Part shown: positions 35,501-46,752 of the stretch, piece after piece
How the letters are laid out: each line of letters starts with the position of its first letter
How positions within the stretch are numbered: the first letter of the stretch is position 1
Origin: Corallium rubrum
Taxonomy: Eukaryota > Cnidaria > Anthozoa > Scleralcyonacea > Coralliidae
DNA: 64,000 bases
Direction: 5' to 3'
Assembly (NCBI GenBank): GCA_964035015.1
Contig: OZ036014.1
Coordinates: 5,430,495 to 5,494,494, forward strand
Program-made: the position numbers and the translations under genes
Notes under the pieces: generated by a model
What the model was told of the DNA's origin: nothing
Databases searched by the model: none
What the model saw: the letters and a program-made list of their open reading frames with translations, nothing else

Positions 35501-38500
35501 TCCTTCCTTCTGTCCTTCCTTCTGTCCTTCCTTCTGTCCTTCCTTCCTTCCTTCCTTCCTTCCTTCCTTCCTTCCTTCCTTCCTTCCTTCCTTCCTTCCT
35601 TCCTTCCTTCCTTCCTTCCTTCCTTCCTTCCTTCCTTCCTTCCTTCCTTCCTTCCTTCCTTCCTTCCTCCCTCCCTCCCTCCCTCCCTCCCTCCCTCCCT
35701 CCCTCCCTCCCTCCCTCCCTCCCTCCCTCCCTCCCTCCCTCCCTCCCTCCCTCCCTCCCTCCCTCCCTCCCTCCCTCCCTCCCTCCCTCCCTCCCTCCCT
35801 CCCTCCCTCCCTCCCTCCCTCCCTCCTCCCTCCCTCCCTCCCTCCCTCCCTCCCTCCCTCCCTCCCTCCCTCCCTCCCTCCCTCCCTCCCTCCCTCCCTC
35901 CCTCCCTCCCTCCCTCCCTCCCTCCCTCCCTCCCTCCCTCCCTCCCTCCCTCCCTCCCTCCCTCCCTCCCTCCCTCCCTCCCTCCCTCCCTTCCTTCCTT
36001 CCTTCCTTCCTTCCTTCCTTCCTTCCTTCCTTCCTTCCATCCAACCGTCCTTCTATCCATCCAACCATTCATCCTTCCCTTTCTTCCTTCCCTTCCTTCC
36101 CTTCCTTCCTTCCCTTCCTTCCTTCCTTCCTTCCTTCCTTCCTTCCTTCCTTCCTTCCTTCCTCCCTCCCTCCCTCCCTCCCTCCCTCCCTCCCTCCCTC
36201 CCTCCCTTCTTTCTTCCTTCCTTCCTTCCTTCCTTCCTTCCTTCCTTCCTTCCTTCCTTCCTTCCTTCCTTCCTTCCTTCCTTCCTCTTTCTTTCCTTCC
36301 TTCCTTCCTTCCTTCCTTCCTTCCTTCCTTCCTTCCTTCCTTCCTTCCTTCCTTCCTTCCTTCCTTCCTTCCTTCCTTCCTTCCTTCCTTCCTTCCTTCC
36401 ATCCATCCAACCGTCCTTCTATCCATCCAACCATTCATCCTTCCCTTTCTTCCCTTCCCTTCCTTCCCTTCCCTTCCCTTTCTTCCTTCCTTCCCTTCCT
36501 TCCTTCCTTCCTTCCTTCCTTCCTTCCTTCCTTCCTTCCTTCCTTCCTTCCTTCCTTCCTTCCTTCCTTCCCTTCCTTCCTTCCCTCCTTCCTTCCCTCC
36601 CTCCCTCCCTCCCTCCCTCCCTCCCTCCCTCCCTCCCTCCCTCCCTTTATTTTCTTCCTTTTTTCTGTTACCTCAGTATTCATCACAACATATTCTCTTA
36701 CAAAGTTTAATACAATGTGATTCCTAGGCTCTTCGATTTCATATTAGTACCGACATGACGGCTGACGAAGTTCATGAAGTCGGCACACGCGAAGTCCAGA
36801 GAATCAGAGGAAGAATGCATGAGGTGAATTTGACTGTGACGGGACCCACCAACGACCAATGTTCAACAGAATATACGTTTGGTCTTTAGCAACACAGTCT
36901 TATCATCTACCTTACTTTAATCAATATTTTTATGTTTAATTATAAAGGTGATGAAAGACGTTGGCTTTGAAGGTACATTGGAAGAATTCATAGAGTTCTT
37001 GAGAAAGGATCCTCAGTTTTATTATGAGAAAAAAGTAAGCTTTATTTTCTCTTCGTGGCTTATCGAAAAGCTAACGACTTCTTAAATAATACACAGTGTT
37101 GTTTATTTGTGTCTATAGGACGAGTTTATGTCAGCATATAATGAAATCTGCAAGGGCATCGAAGCACTTTTACCGGATTATTTTAATACCATTCCAAAAG
37201 CCGAATACGTGTAAGTCATTATATCACTTGTGGGGTTTTAACATACTAAAATAGATATAAAAAAAGTTAGTTAATAAGTTATTTTGCCGTTTTTGATTTA
37301 ATTGCTGCGAGCCGTAAGGCGAGCAGCTCACTAATCTTGACGAGGTCTGGGCCGAGTTTATATGCGTTCACAAACTCGACTCTTAGGATTTCGTGGGCGA
37401 TGATCTTCGGTATACGCAATGTCTTCCTATCAGCGGCAGGCATTATTAAATTGTGCATAGATTTTCATTAATTTTTATATGACATTCCACACCATTGTGC
37501 CAGATGATTACACTTAACATTTTAAGCATGCGACGTTATTGTCAACATTCACGTCACGCGTACAAAATTGAGCCATTAAAGATGGCAACGGCCGTTATTG
37601 CTGCAAATCAACAACCTAAAACTAGCCTGCGCGCAGACTCATATTACACTTGACCAACCTCGTCCCCAGGGCATTTTGCCTCCACGTTGGGAGGTCGGCG
37701 AAAATGGCCGTGGCATCGGCTGGTCGATTCTATAATCGGATTGGCCGGTTTAAAAACTTGATTAATTCAGATACAGTGTAATTTATTCATCAAAATATGA
37801 ATTGCAATAAGTCCACTCTGCGAAGTTCATCCAAAGAATTGTAACGATAGCTTTGGTTAAAGTCAAGAACAACATTAGATATATGTTTCTTCCCGACATT
37901 TAAATGTATCCTGGATAATCGTGGGGACTAGTATCATGATGAATAATGCTAGCCAGTTGCATTTATGATAAAGGTTCACATGAGTGATTCGGCAGAGCGT
38001 TAAATATTTCTCATTTATTATTCATGTATACGTATTATACAAAAACGAAACACAAAGACCGCATAAATTTTCTTGCCAAAACACCCCAAAATACTGGGTG
38101 TCACGTGACCAGCCGATGCCAGGGCCATTTTCGCCGACTCCCAACGTGGAGGCAAAATGCCCTGGGGACGAGGTTGTACACTTGACGTCTAAGGTCAAGT
38201 GTAATATGAGTCTGCACGCAGGCTACCTAAAACTGCATAGATTGCCGTTCTTCACTTCAAGCAAGAGTGCTGACGCCATCACTCTTTAATGGCTCGATTT
38301 TATACGCGTGACGTCCATGTTGAGGAAAACGTCGCATGCTTAAGCTCTTTGAAAATTCTTCGGACGATAACAAGTATTTTACTACTAAATAGTAAATGGT
38401 AGCAACTCGCAGCACTTCACTTTTGATAAAAACTTCTAGTTTAATAGTTTCTGAGATATAGGCCTTTAAACGTGCCAATTTGGGCTTTCGCCAAAAATTT

Positions 38501-41500
38501 CAGTCGTTCATTTTTAAGCACAGGGGCCTGGGACTCAGGAACCTAAGACGACCGTCTTCTTAGTTGGAATCAATATGCGTACTGGAAAACGGGTGTGAGC
38601 TCGACATTTCGATGTTTCAGTCAAATATATGTGTTTTTGTGAATCAATAAGCCAAAACGTAGTTGTTTTGGATTGACTCGTTCCTGAATCACAGGCCCCC
38701 AAGGTGTTAAAGTGAACGACGGAAATTTTTGCATGTTCAGTAGCCAGTATGTCAGGAACTATTTGACTAAATCAAAAACTGCAAAATAACTTATTAACTG
38801 ATTTTTTTGCTCTATTCAAATACATTAAAACCCCACAAGTGATATAAGCACTTTATAGAAATAGTTGAAACGTCGTTACAAATGATTTGGAGAGGAGAGG
38901 AGAGGAAAATGACGGAAGTACAAAAGAACGTTAGATTGTCCATTACCAGAAATTTGGGACAAGATGGTGGCGCGCGTGCGTATTAAGGACCATAATAATG
39001 GAGATTCTTAACAGTAAATAATAAGGAGAGCACATAATAATTCAAATTTTGCTTAAACCGTGACATATTTCTTCTTTGCCCGACTCCATTTGACTTCAGC
39101 ATGGACTAAGGAACAGTTATAACTAAAAAACATTCGCTTACTTCGACCATAGTCCCTAGAAATAAATTGTCTGGAAACGCGGCCAAAGTCTTTGTTCTAG
39201 GTTTTTGTTCACGTTTGTGCACCTTATTTCACCTTAACGCTTGCTGAACACATTGTATTTTTGGTATAATGAAGCAATGAACCAAGCGCAGCGTTGCTTT
39301 ATAAATATTAATGAACGCAAAACAAAAGATTGTGCACCTTATTTGCCACCCTCAACCTAAATTGTAGCTCATTGTTAACCGCTTTGTTGTTCGCCGCGTC
39401 TCCAGACAATATAATTCTAGGGACTATGCTTCGACGACAAAGTACTTCCCTAGCTCATCTTGTTTTTGCACTGAAAGTGCCACTATCCATAGTGTTAGCC
39501 ATAGTAATCTTGGCAAACAGATTCTAGAAATTGGCCAAATTGACCAACAACGTTACGGGCGATGCGAAGTGCCCGACTCGCGTTGCATTTGGCATGAGTC
39601 AGTCTACTTCGAGAGCACATAAAGGTCCTCATTTGTCTCTAGCTTAGTACTTCGAAAAGCGTTTGAACTTGCTTGATTTCACAGTCCTTATCGTCGTTTA
39701 CAGGTTGTTTATATATACATACATGTACGATTTAGGCGAATTCTAAAGAACTCAATGACCTGAATAATGAGAAACTAGAATACAGTAGAATCACACTCAT
39801 TACAAATTCTAGAATACATAATTATATTATTTGGCGAATATAGCCGCTGACTGAGAGCAGCGGCACAAATGACCCAACTTTCTGGTAATACCGCATCTGG
39901 TTGAAATTGAATTTTCGTCAATTATTCTCACAGGATCAAGGAAACGCCGGCAGAAGGAGCAGCCAGTGCCCCTGCAGCTTACTATCAAGCTGGTTCACAA
40001 GATGGCAGCCGTCCTGGTACATTTTATGTTAACACATACAAGTTCGAGTCCAGGTATGTGTATGTAGGTCATGTAGTTTATAACGGAGATTAAACATTTC
40101 GTTAACTAATGCTAATTTATGTAACGTATGATAATTTATGTAAATTGCAATAATTCATATAAATTATGATAATTTATGTAACTTATGATCATTTATGTAA
40201 CTTATGATAATTTATGTAACTGATAATTAATGTAAATTATGTTAATTTATGTAACTTACGATAATTCATGTAAATTATGATAATGTAAATTATGTTAATT
40301 TATGTAACTTACGATAATTCATGTAAATTATGATAATGTAAATTATGTTAATTTATGTAACTTATGATAATTCATGTAAATTATGATAATTTATGTAATT
40401 GATAATTAATGTAAATTATGTTAATTTATGTAACTTACGATAATTCATGTAAATTATGATAATTAATGTAAATTATGTTAATTTATGTAACTTACGATAA
40501 TTCATGTAAATAGACCTTTTCACCAATAGCGGCGCCATCTTGAATTCGCAATGCATTATGGTCCATCCAGGGTTAGCCAGCTCCATTAAAAGGGCGATTG
40601 CGTAGTGTTGAGACACAATGCGGTAATTTTTTCTTGATAAACACTTTCATGGCAACAATGCCTAGATATGATCGTTGTCATATTGGTAAAAGCAGTAATT
40701 CTCGTACGTATAAGGATACATTTGTCATGAATCTATCCTTACACGTCCGAGAACTGTTGCTTTTACCAATATGACAATGATCATATCTAGCCATTGTTGC
40801 CATGAAAGTGTTTATCAAGAAAAAATTACCGCATTGTGTCTCAACACTACGCAATCGCCCTTTTAATGGAGCTTGTTACCCTGGATAGACAACAATGCAT
40901 TGCGAATTCAAGATGACGCCGCTATTGGTGAAAAGGTAAATTATGATAATTTATGTAAATTATGATAATTTATGTACATTATGATAATTTATGTAAATCA
41001 TGATAATTTATGTGAACATGATAATTTATGTAAATTGTGATAATTTATGTTAATTATGTTAATTTATGTAAATTATGATAATATGCTTAATTTACTATCA
41101 TTTACAGGCCAAAGTATGATTTCAGAGCTCTATCACTTCATGAAGCCGTCCCTGGACATCATTTACAAGTAGGCATTACTAATCACTGAGTTGATTACGG
41201 AGTTATTCTAAAATGGTTTTCATGGTTTCAGTGAAATTTTATAACGTAGTTGTAGTCCGTTACTCAAATCTTAGAATCCCTACTATCTGTCACCGATTCT
41301 CATTCACTAGACTAACTATTTCAGTCTTTATTTCATTATAAAACCAATTCCAGGCCAGCATTTCAATAGAGAGGGAGAATCTTCCATCTTTCAGGCGATT
41401 CTTTGAAGATCGACGTTACTACGAAGTCCCAGCAAGATTTGCTTTGTATGGCGCTTATATGGAGGTAGAAGTTCACCTCTTTGATATTGATAATAATCTG

Positions 41501-44071
41501 TTTGAATACTGGAGGCATTATTTTTACGAAAGCAAGAAAATCTGCGTTGAATGACTAACTTCCATATTTCCCCCCCGCTAGGGCTGGGGGCTCTACTCTG
41601 AGTTTTTGGGTGAAGAGATGAAGGTCTACAAGACGCCGTACGATCTGTGAGTTGATTGATATATTCTTCTTGTTACTTTAAAAAGCGGAGTAAAACAACC
41701 TGAGGGCATCGAGTGGTGTCGTCTCTCCTGGTTCTATGTTTGAACGGGCTGGTTACAGTCACTGCAACGCCTTCTTCTTAACTTCCAGCCACGCCTCTCA
41801 CACACCTAAGCTTTTTTGGGAATATCAGCGACAGCAGCAGCAGCAGTAATAACAGCAGCAGCAACAACAACAGCTGCAGCAACAACATCAGCAGTAGTAG
41901 CAGCAGCAACAACAGCAGCAGCAGCAACGACAACATCAGCAGCAGTAACAACAGCAGCAGCAGAAATAACAGCAGCAGCAACAACAGCAGCAGCAACAAC
42001 AGCAGCAGCAACAACACCAGCAACAGTAACAACAGCAGCAACAACAGCAGCAGCAGTAACAACAGCAACAACAGCAGCAGCAGTAACAACAACAGCAACA
42101 ACAGCAGCAACAACAACAACAGCAGCAACGGCAACAGCAGCAGTAGCAACAGCAATATTGTGACTATTTCGTTACAACTAATTTTGTTAATGATTGTATA
42201 ATACTTCAGATATTAATACACTCTTGAATGCACGAATCCCATTTCTTTTTACAGTTTTGGAAGACTGTCTTTTGAGATCTTTCGAGCTTCTCGCTGCGTG
42301 GTAGACACAGGAATGCACAAAAAAGGGTATGAAAAAGACTTGATTCAAGTTTCTGAAAATTATACACCGACCGTATTCATGATCCTCAATATTTAACAAT
42401 CATTTTTCGTTTTCCACAGGTGGACACGACAACAAGCAGTTGACTACATGATAGCAAACACAGCTTTGCCCGTTCATGACATCTCAGCTGAAATTGATCG
42501 ATATATTACATGGCCTGGACAGGTATGCAGAGCAGTGAATAACGTACTTGTATTGTGTATATGTATGTATATGTTGTATTATGTTTACATGTATGGACTA
42601 TGTGTACCTAAACGGCGCGCCATAAATTATAATTACTTCTCAAACTCATTAATAATTCATGAGGAAAACATGATGGGTATATATCAGTTACCGATACGTT
42701 GTTGTGAAATGTGGCCAAATAAACGCCCATAAATTAAGACAAGCTTTACCTCAAATTTCTCTTTAAATACTGATTTGTTTGAGAAGTTATATACCATACA
42801 CTCGAAAGCCGTTTATTATTTGATTTAAAAACACCTCGAAGTGAGTTAAAAAACTCGGCTCTTGCCTCGTTTTTTAACACACTTCTCGTTTTTTTCAATT
42901 CAGATAATAAACGGTTTCACGTGTATGCTACTATCAGTGTATGAATGTTAATGTTCATTCCTGTTCTACAGGCTTGTTCTTACAAGATTGGTGAAATAAA
43001 GGTCAGAGAGCTTCGAGGGAAGGCACAAACTGAACTAGGTACGACCTCTGTCTTTTACACGTAGCCTTCAGTGTGTATGACAAGGCTTCTATATATATAG
43101 CATATCGTAGCAAATTGTTGTTACTGAAAAAAGATGGCGATGATACATTGAAGACTATAATGTTTTTCGACATTAAATCAAATAACAGCAAAACATTGTT
43201 TAAAGCTTCAGTTATTTTGCTGTACATGCTGTCGTAAGTATGGTTAAACTCATGCAAGTAAAACAAAAAATATTTGAACGCTTTTTGGTGAGATTTGGGG
43301 AAAGTCGAACCGTATGACGGCCTTAAATGCGTAGTAACCAGTTAGCACTGTGAAATGTAAATGAAGTTTAATTTTCCACCTAGCTTTAATACAGGCACTG
43401 AGAGAATCTCAATCGTAGACACGTACATTATACAGGTGTCGTCACGTTTCTCATCTTTATAAGCTTGGGGAAAGTACACATATCGCTATACGGTCAGGTC
43501 TATATCTTTGTTTTTCGACAAGCAATAAAGCGGCACTGCCCAAATTCAGCAAACTTTACGCAAGCATTAATAAATTGGCTTAAAACCAACCTTGAGTCCT
43601 AAATGCATTTGAAGATTTGAACTGTAAAAGAGTGCAGGAAATTAAAAGTGATAACATAAACCTTATTTCGTTAAAATTTGAGGGGGGGGGAGGAATCGTG
43701 AAAGTGGGGGGTCACTGACCCCTGACTCCCCGTTATTTCGAGCGCTGCGGCGACACTAACATAGAAAAACATTTTTGGTCATGGAGAAGGGCTTCTTTCC
43801 TAACCAAACTTGATTTTTTTGAAGTTCTGTGTCAGTAAATGTCTGACAAGTCGCCATCTTAACCGCCCTTGTCTCGCTATAGTCAACGCTATACTATTAA
43901 TTATAACACCGCGAAGTGTTTTATGAGAACTAACGATATTTAAATATTTCTGCTAATCCAGGAGCGAAATTTGATGTGAAGTTTTTCCACGATGCTGTCT
44001 TACTCCAGAGCACCGTTCCATTGAAAGTTTTGGAAAGAATTATCGATCAATATATTGCTGACAACAAGTAA
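29525..44071 (+). CDS. DUF885 family protein, probable metallopeptidase-like enzyme, 19 exons
   Basis: Exons: 29525-29668, 30920-30979, 31130-31200, 31412-31541, 32932-33000, 33081-33187, 34784-34892, 35046-35117, 36728-36823, 36948-37034, 37119-37210, 39934-40053, 41108-41168, 41354-41464, 41582-41646, 42255-42326, 42420-42522, 42972-43038, 43962-44071. Phases agree throughout and give 581 aa, the usual DUF885 length. Hallmarks are YLFPINSLEGPQ (exon 4), TFYVNTYKFESRPKYD, the HEAVPGHH motif at residues 397-404 and MEGWGLYSE at 442-450. In this family the His-Glu and distal Glu are thought to bind a metal as in zinc peptidases, though the spacing differs from HExxH; the substrate is unknown. 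No signal peptide or membrane segment is seen, so it is probably cytosolic. Exons 6 and 7 border an intron made almost wholly of mobile elements. Such genes occur in bacteria and many invertebrates. Confidence 0.9.
30188..30212. repeat. Poly-G run in DUF885 intron 1
   Basis: About 25 G with a single A interruption. Comparable runs lie at 44730-44752 and 60542-60554, all in or beside inverted-repeat elements, except this one for which I saw no partner. Confidence 0.9.
30465..30665 (-). mobile_element. 5S rRNA-derived SINE (SINE3-like), copy 1
   Basis: On the minus strand it reads TTAAGCCCGATTGGATGGGG, then GTTAGTACTTGGATGGGTGACC, the internal promoter half of 5S rRNA. It continues into a tail (GAGTAGAGTTTAGTTGG, TCTCTCCTGTGCTTCGAGG) shared with 61645-61856. 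It lies in intron 1 of the DUF885 gene. Confidence 0.85.
31225..31400. repeat. TAGAATAAT/TAATTAGAG short repeats in DUF885 intron 3
   Basis: Imperfect 9-10 base units of ATTAGAATA and TTAGAGTAA filling most of the 211-bp intron. Confidence 0.85.
31562..32930. repeat. 1.37-kb C-rich minisatellite CCCTAACCAACTACCCCACC in DUF885 intron 4
   Basis: Units of about 16 and 25 bases built from CTAACCAAC, TACCCCACC and AACCACC. No G-containing interruptions occur over long stretches. It spans nearly the entire intron between exon 4 (ends 31541) and exon 5 (starts 32932). Confidence 0.95.
33199..33676. mobile_element. TTAA-flanked fold-back element, copy 2 (DUF885 intron 6)
   Basis: 478 bp with ends AGTGTATATGAAAC and GTTTCATATACACT, flanked by TTAA at 33195-33198 and 33677-33680. 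Arms extend nearly to the centre. The target site is only 8 bases downstream of the exon 6 boundary (33187), leaving GTATACT as the donor. Confidence 0.85.
33877..34763. mobile_element. 887-bp Mutator-like inverted-repeat element (DUF885 intron 6)
   Basis: Flanked by a perfect 9-bp duplication AGGCAGCAA (33868-33876 and 34764-34772). Long terminal inverted repeats start TAGCCTCAGTAAACAGCCGC and its mirror, extending over GAAGAGGCG..., CGAGATTCGGGTAG and TTACGTCATCAG. An inner hairpin with GACTAGACCGGGTTTTCAAG arms lies at 34484-34620. No transposase. The right duplication ends 11 bases before exon 7. Confidence 0.85.
35205..36655. repeat. 1.45-kb pyrimidine tract (CCTT)n/(CCCT)n in DUF885 intron 8
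   Basis: Almost pure C/T with blocks of CCTT, CCCT (about 310 bp near 35670-35990), CCGT/CTGT variants and two CCATCCAACCGTCCTTCTAT islands (36038, 36398). The islands are near-identical, pointing to an internal duplication of about 360 bp. The longest such tract in the window. Confidence 0.95.
37219..38848. mobile_element. 1.6-kb fold-back element with nested fold-back (DUF885 intron 11)
   Basis: Outer ends ATATCACTTGTGGGGTTTTAA and TTAAAACCCCACAAGTGATAT, plus GTTAATAAGTTATTTTGC on both arms. Starts within 10 bases of the exon 11 donor at 37211. A second palindromic element sits inside at about 37623-38227. Its arms carry GCAGACTCATATTACACTTG and CCAACGTGGAGGCAAAATGC. Non-coding. Confidence 0.8.
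38849..39933. other. DUF885 intron 11, remainder
   Basis: Nothing recognisable beyond short ORFs without homology I can name; ordinary AT-rich intron sequence up to the acceptor at 39933. Confidence 0.5.
40075..41105. repeat. AT-rich 18-19 bp minisatellite TTATGATAATTTATGTAAC in DUF885 intron 12
   Basis: Tandem degenerate units of ATAATTTATGTAA(C)TTATG on both sides of an inserted fold-back element at 40512-40938. Array sequence resumes in phase-like fashion after the insert, so the insertion came after array growth. Confidence 0.9.
40512..40938. mobile_element. Fold-back element with CCTTTTCACCAATAGCGGCG ends
   Basis: Left end CCTTTTCACCAATAGCGGCG mirrors CGCCGCTATTGGTGAAAAGG at the right. 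Arms of about 190 bp share GCGATTGCGTAGTGTTGAGA and TGATAAACACTTTCATGGC. Inserted into the AT-rich minisatellite. Non-coding. Confidence 0.85.
41830..42155. repeat. (CAG/CAA)n trinucleotide tract in DUF885 intron 15
   Basis: About 320 bp of CAGCAGCAACAA-type triplets, open as poly-Ala/Thr on plus and poly-Leu on minus. Exon 15 ends at 41646 and exon 16 begins at 42255 with matching phases, so the tract is intronic. Confidence 0.9.
42638..42790. mobile_element. CTTCTCAAACTCATTAATAA family element in DUF885 intron 17
   Basis: Begins TACTTCTCAAACTCATTAAT and ends GTTTGAGAAGTTATA. A second small inverted structure follows at 42795-42940 (AAAGCCGTTTATTAT / ATAATAAACGGTTTC). Confidence 0.65.
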
Positions 44072-44381
44072 GCAGAGAGTACACACGTTGCGTTGCTATC
44101 TTCAAAATGGAACCGATATCTCACATCATCACATCAAACGACGGACAATTTTGTTCTTCTTATTAATTTTTCTTTATTTTAGTGTATCACTAATGTAACA
44201 AGTGTCATTTTTTGCTTAGTATATACAGGGGTTTTTTTAAGAAAAATTTAGAACTGCTCATTTTGTCATACTGACACAACATGTCAAGAAGAACCGGCGA
44301 AGAAAAAAAAGAAAACATTTTAGTTATTGTTAAGTAAAGAAAATTGTCAACAAAAACTATATTTGTTAAGTTTGCTATGAG

Positions 44382-44391
44382 AAAATAAATA
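44382..44391 (+). promoter_or_regulatory. Possible polyadenylation signal of DUF885 gene
   Basis: AATAAA within GAAAATAAATATTC about 310 bases after the TAA stop. No GU-rich element was checked; weak assignment. Confidence 0.3.
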
Positions 44392-44652
44392 TTCTGGTAC
44401 TGCTTTTGTTATTGAAGCTATATGTATTCCATTTATACCTTCGATTACTTTAGTTTTCTACAGTAAATATCCATATCCTGAAAGTTCGTAGTTTTTTCAA
44501 CTGCACAAAATTTTTTTTAGAGTTGCACAAATTGATTTAGAACTGCACATTTTGTGTAGAACTGTACGTTAAAAAAACCCCTGAGTATATACATTGAAAG
44601 AAGAATACAACACAGGCGCCAATCTGGCTTACAGTCCAAATGGAAATACGTC

Positions 44653-45905
44653 CAGTGGCGGATACAGGATTTTTGCAAGGGGGTGACTATAAGGTGCTCA
44701 GTTGTTTCTTTCAGAATATTTAACAAGGGCGGGGGGGGGGGGGGGGGGGGGAAACAGGCAATACTTACTACGTGGGGGCAGGGTGGCGCCGAAGATGCGA
44801 CAAACTTCCAGTGGGTCCGGGGGCATGCTCCCCCAGAAAAATTTTGAATTTTAGAGTCTCTGAAATAGCATTAACTGCATTTTGAGGGGGATTTGAAAGA
44901 GTTTTGAAGGATATAAATTACCAAACAAAATACCCAAATATATGAATACACCACATGTCGTCATTATCGTGGACTCATGGGGATATGTTTTATACGTTTA
45001 TGTTCCAAAATTACTATGTATATTTAGATTTCAGATTGAAATTGTATACAATACGTCTATATAATCGTGATTCTTACTGTTTTAAAATTGGGGTTTCAAA
45101 TTTACAAGATATTAGCGTATATCATGATGTCCAATCTTATTGCAAAGGAGAGGCCATAGCTACGGCCTGTATCAATAAGCATTGTTATTATATGGCTGGG
45201 TTTGATTTCCGGTTCGTACGCAAAACGACGCACGCTGATTGGTTCCTGAGAGGTCGGGATTTTACGATATTGACCGACCGGTCAATACGCTTTTTTCTCG
45301 GCCTTGTAAGTTTTGGCGGGAACATTTCTGAGTTGATTTGAATACAAATAAAAGAGAAATAGGTATCTTTATTCAAATATTCTGAACAATAAAATATGTT
45401 GGAACATCACTGCTGGTTTTCTTTAAAGTTGTTTATCTAAAAACACGACAAATAAAAGCCGAACTGGTGTAAATAAGAAGGCCAAGAAACGATACGAAAA
45501 AGTCAACAGGTAAGGTAAACAGCATACTCCGAAGATGAAAACAACGCTCGAAGCTTAAAAATAAAATGAACCAATAGCCACATAATAAATTCCTTATTAA
45601 CCTCGTTTGCTCGGTCTGTACTGGAAAGTATTTGCCCTCGGTTGTATCGCACAAACCTCGCTCCTTCGTCGCTCGGTCTGTACGAAAACCTCAGGCAAAT
45701 ACTTTCCCGTACAGACCTCGCACTCGGTTAATAAGTCTTTATTATACAATATAATTTTTACACACGAGCAACTGTTGTGATTTGTATAAACAGCTGCTAG
45801 TGTATCGCTGTATAATCCTGTATTGGTTGGGGCAGGGAAGGGGGGTGACTAGTCACCCAGTCACCCCCCCCCCCCCCCACCCCCCCACCCCTGTATCCGC
45901 CCCTG
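44653..45905. mobile_element. Inverted-repeat element with CAGTGGCGGATACAGG ends (hAT-like)
   Basis: Left end CAGTGGCGGATACAGG and right end CCTGTATCCGCCCCTG match with one substitution, followed inwards by a G-run (44730-44752) and a C-run (45866-45895). The flanking bases do not give an 8-bp duplication, so the superfamily is tentative. Inner part includes a GGGGGCATGCTCCCCCAG repeat also found near 12085. Confidence 0.65.
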
Positions 45906-46133
45906 ACTTCTGCTTCCGCTAACTGTGATACCCACTTCTGCTTCTGGAACTGAAGCATGAGAACAATTTTTTGTCGAAAAATATAAATAAAAAGTATAAT
46001 TTAGCTTTCATGGAGTTTAATCATAATATAACGAATGTTTCTCCCAAATCGATACCAACAGACAAATATAAATAAAAAATAAACGACTTTTATCGCTAGA
46101 TTTTTCCCACGTTTTGTAGCGGCTCTAGAAATA

Positions 46134-46689
46134 CAGTCGTAAATGTTCGATTTAGCGCCGCTCTTGATTAAGCGCCGCTCCCGATTAAGCGCCGCATCCA
46201 GAACTCAGGATAATTTAATAAGCGCCGCTCTCGATTAAGCGCCGCACCTTCGAAAAAGATGAATCAGCAATAAAACACAAACCGATACGCTAACATATCA
46301 ACATATCTTTAATACATCACTGGAGTTTTTCGCCGGTCAAGGTCGCGAGGTACGTCGATCGCAGCTGTCCATCCTAAAAAAGCCAGACACAAATCCCTTT
46401 GAAGTCTCTGATTCAGATGTCGAGGATGCCTCTGATCCACATCTATGGATAGACGACGATGAAGAAGGCGATGACCAGGACGTTGACGTTCTTTTTTGAA
46501 TTTATTGTGCTATTTGGTATTATGAAAATTATTGGGTTAAATTTATTGGGTTTTTCTATGGATAATTAAAGTTGTGTTATGAGCATTTTGTCAACTCTTT
46601 TTAATAAGCGCCGCTCTCGATTAAGCGCCGCACCAAAAGATTGCAAATTTTAATAAGCGCCGCGGCGCTAAATCGAACATTTACGGTAA
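46134..46689 (+). mobile_element. pogo/Tigger-like DNA transposon remnant
   Basis: Ends CGTAAATGTTCGATTTAGCG and its mirror CGCTAAATCGAACATTTACG, flanked by TA on both sides (46132-46133, 46690-46691). Subterminal AAGCGCCGC repeats occur at both ends (six or more copies). An internal frame encodes an acidic transposase tail. 556 bp: most of the transposase is deleted. Confidence 0.75.
46323..46499 (+). pseudogene. C-terminal fragment of a pogo/Tigger-type transposase
   Basis: The frame ends at TGA 46497-46499 and reads FFAGQGREVRRSQLSIL, then SDSDVEDAS and an Asp/Glu-rich end (DDDEEGDDQDVDVLF). Short acidic C-termini after the DDE domain are common in pogo/Tigger transposases. No start codon or DDE residues remain. 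Confidence 0.55.
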
Positions 46690-46752
46690 TACACAACAAA
46701 CTATAGAGGCAGAACTGAGAAGAAGGTATTTCTATCTCGACTGTAAACAGTT

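Noticed and set aside
35032-36727. Very long proline/serine ORF (562 aa) and its minus-strand counterparts
   Set aside because: Pyrimidine microsatellite in DUF885 intron 8; only the first few codons overlap real exon 8, in another frame or spliced away.
41778-42163. Poly-Leu and poly-Ala/Thr ORFs
   Set aside because: CAG/CAA trinucleotide tract within DUF885 intron 15.
45188-45376. Small ORFs on both strands inside the 44653-45905 element
   Set aside because: Short, overlapping, no transposase motif; probably chance frames within a mobile element.
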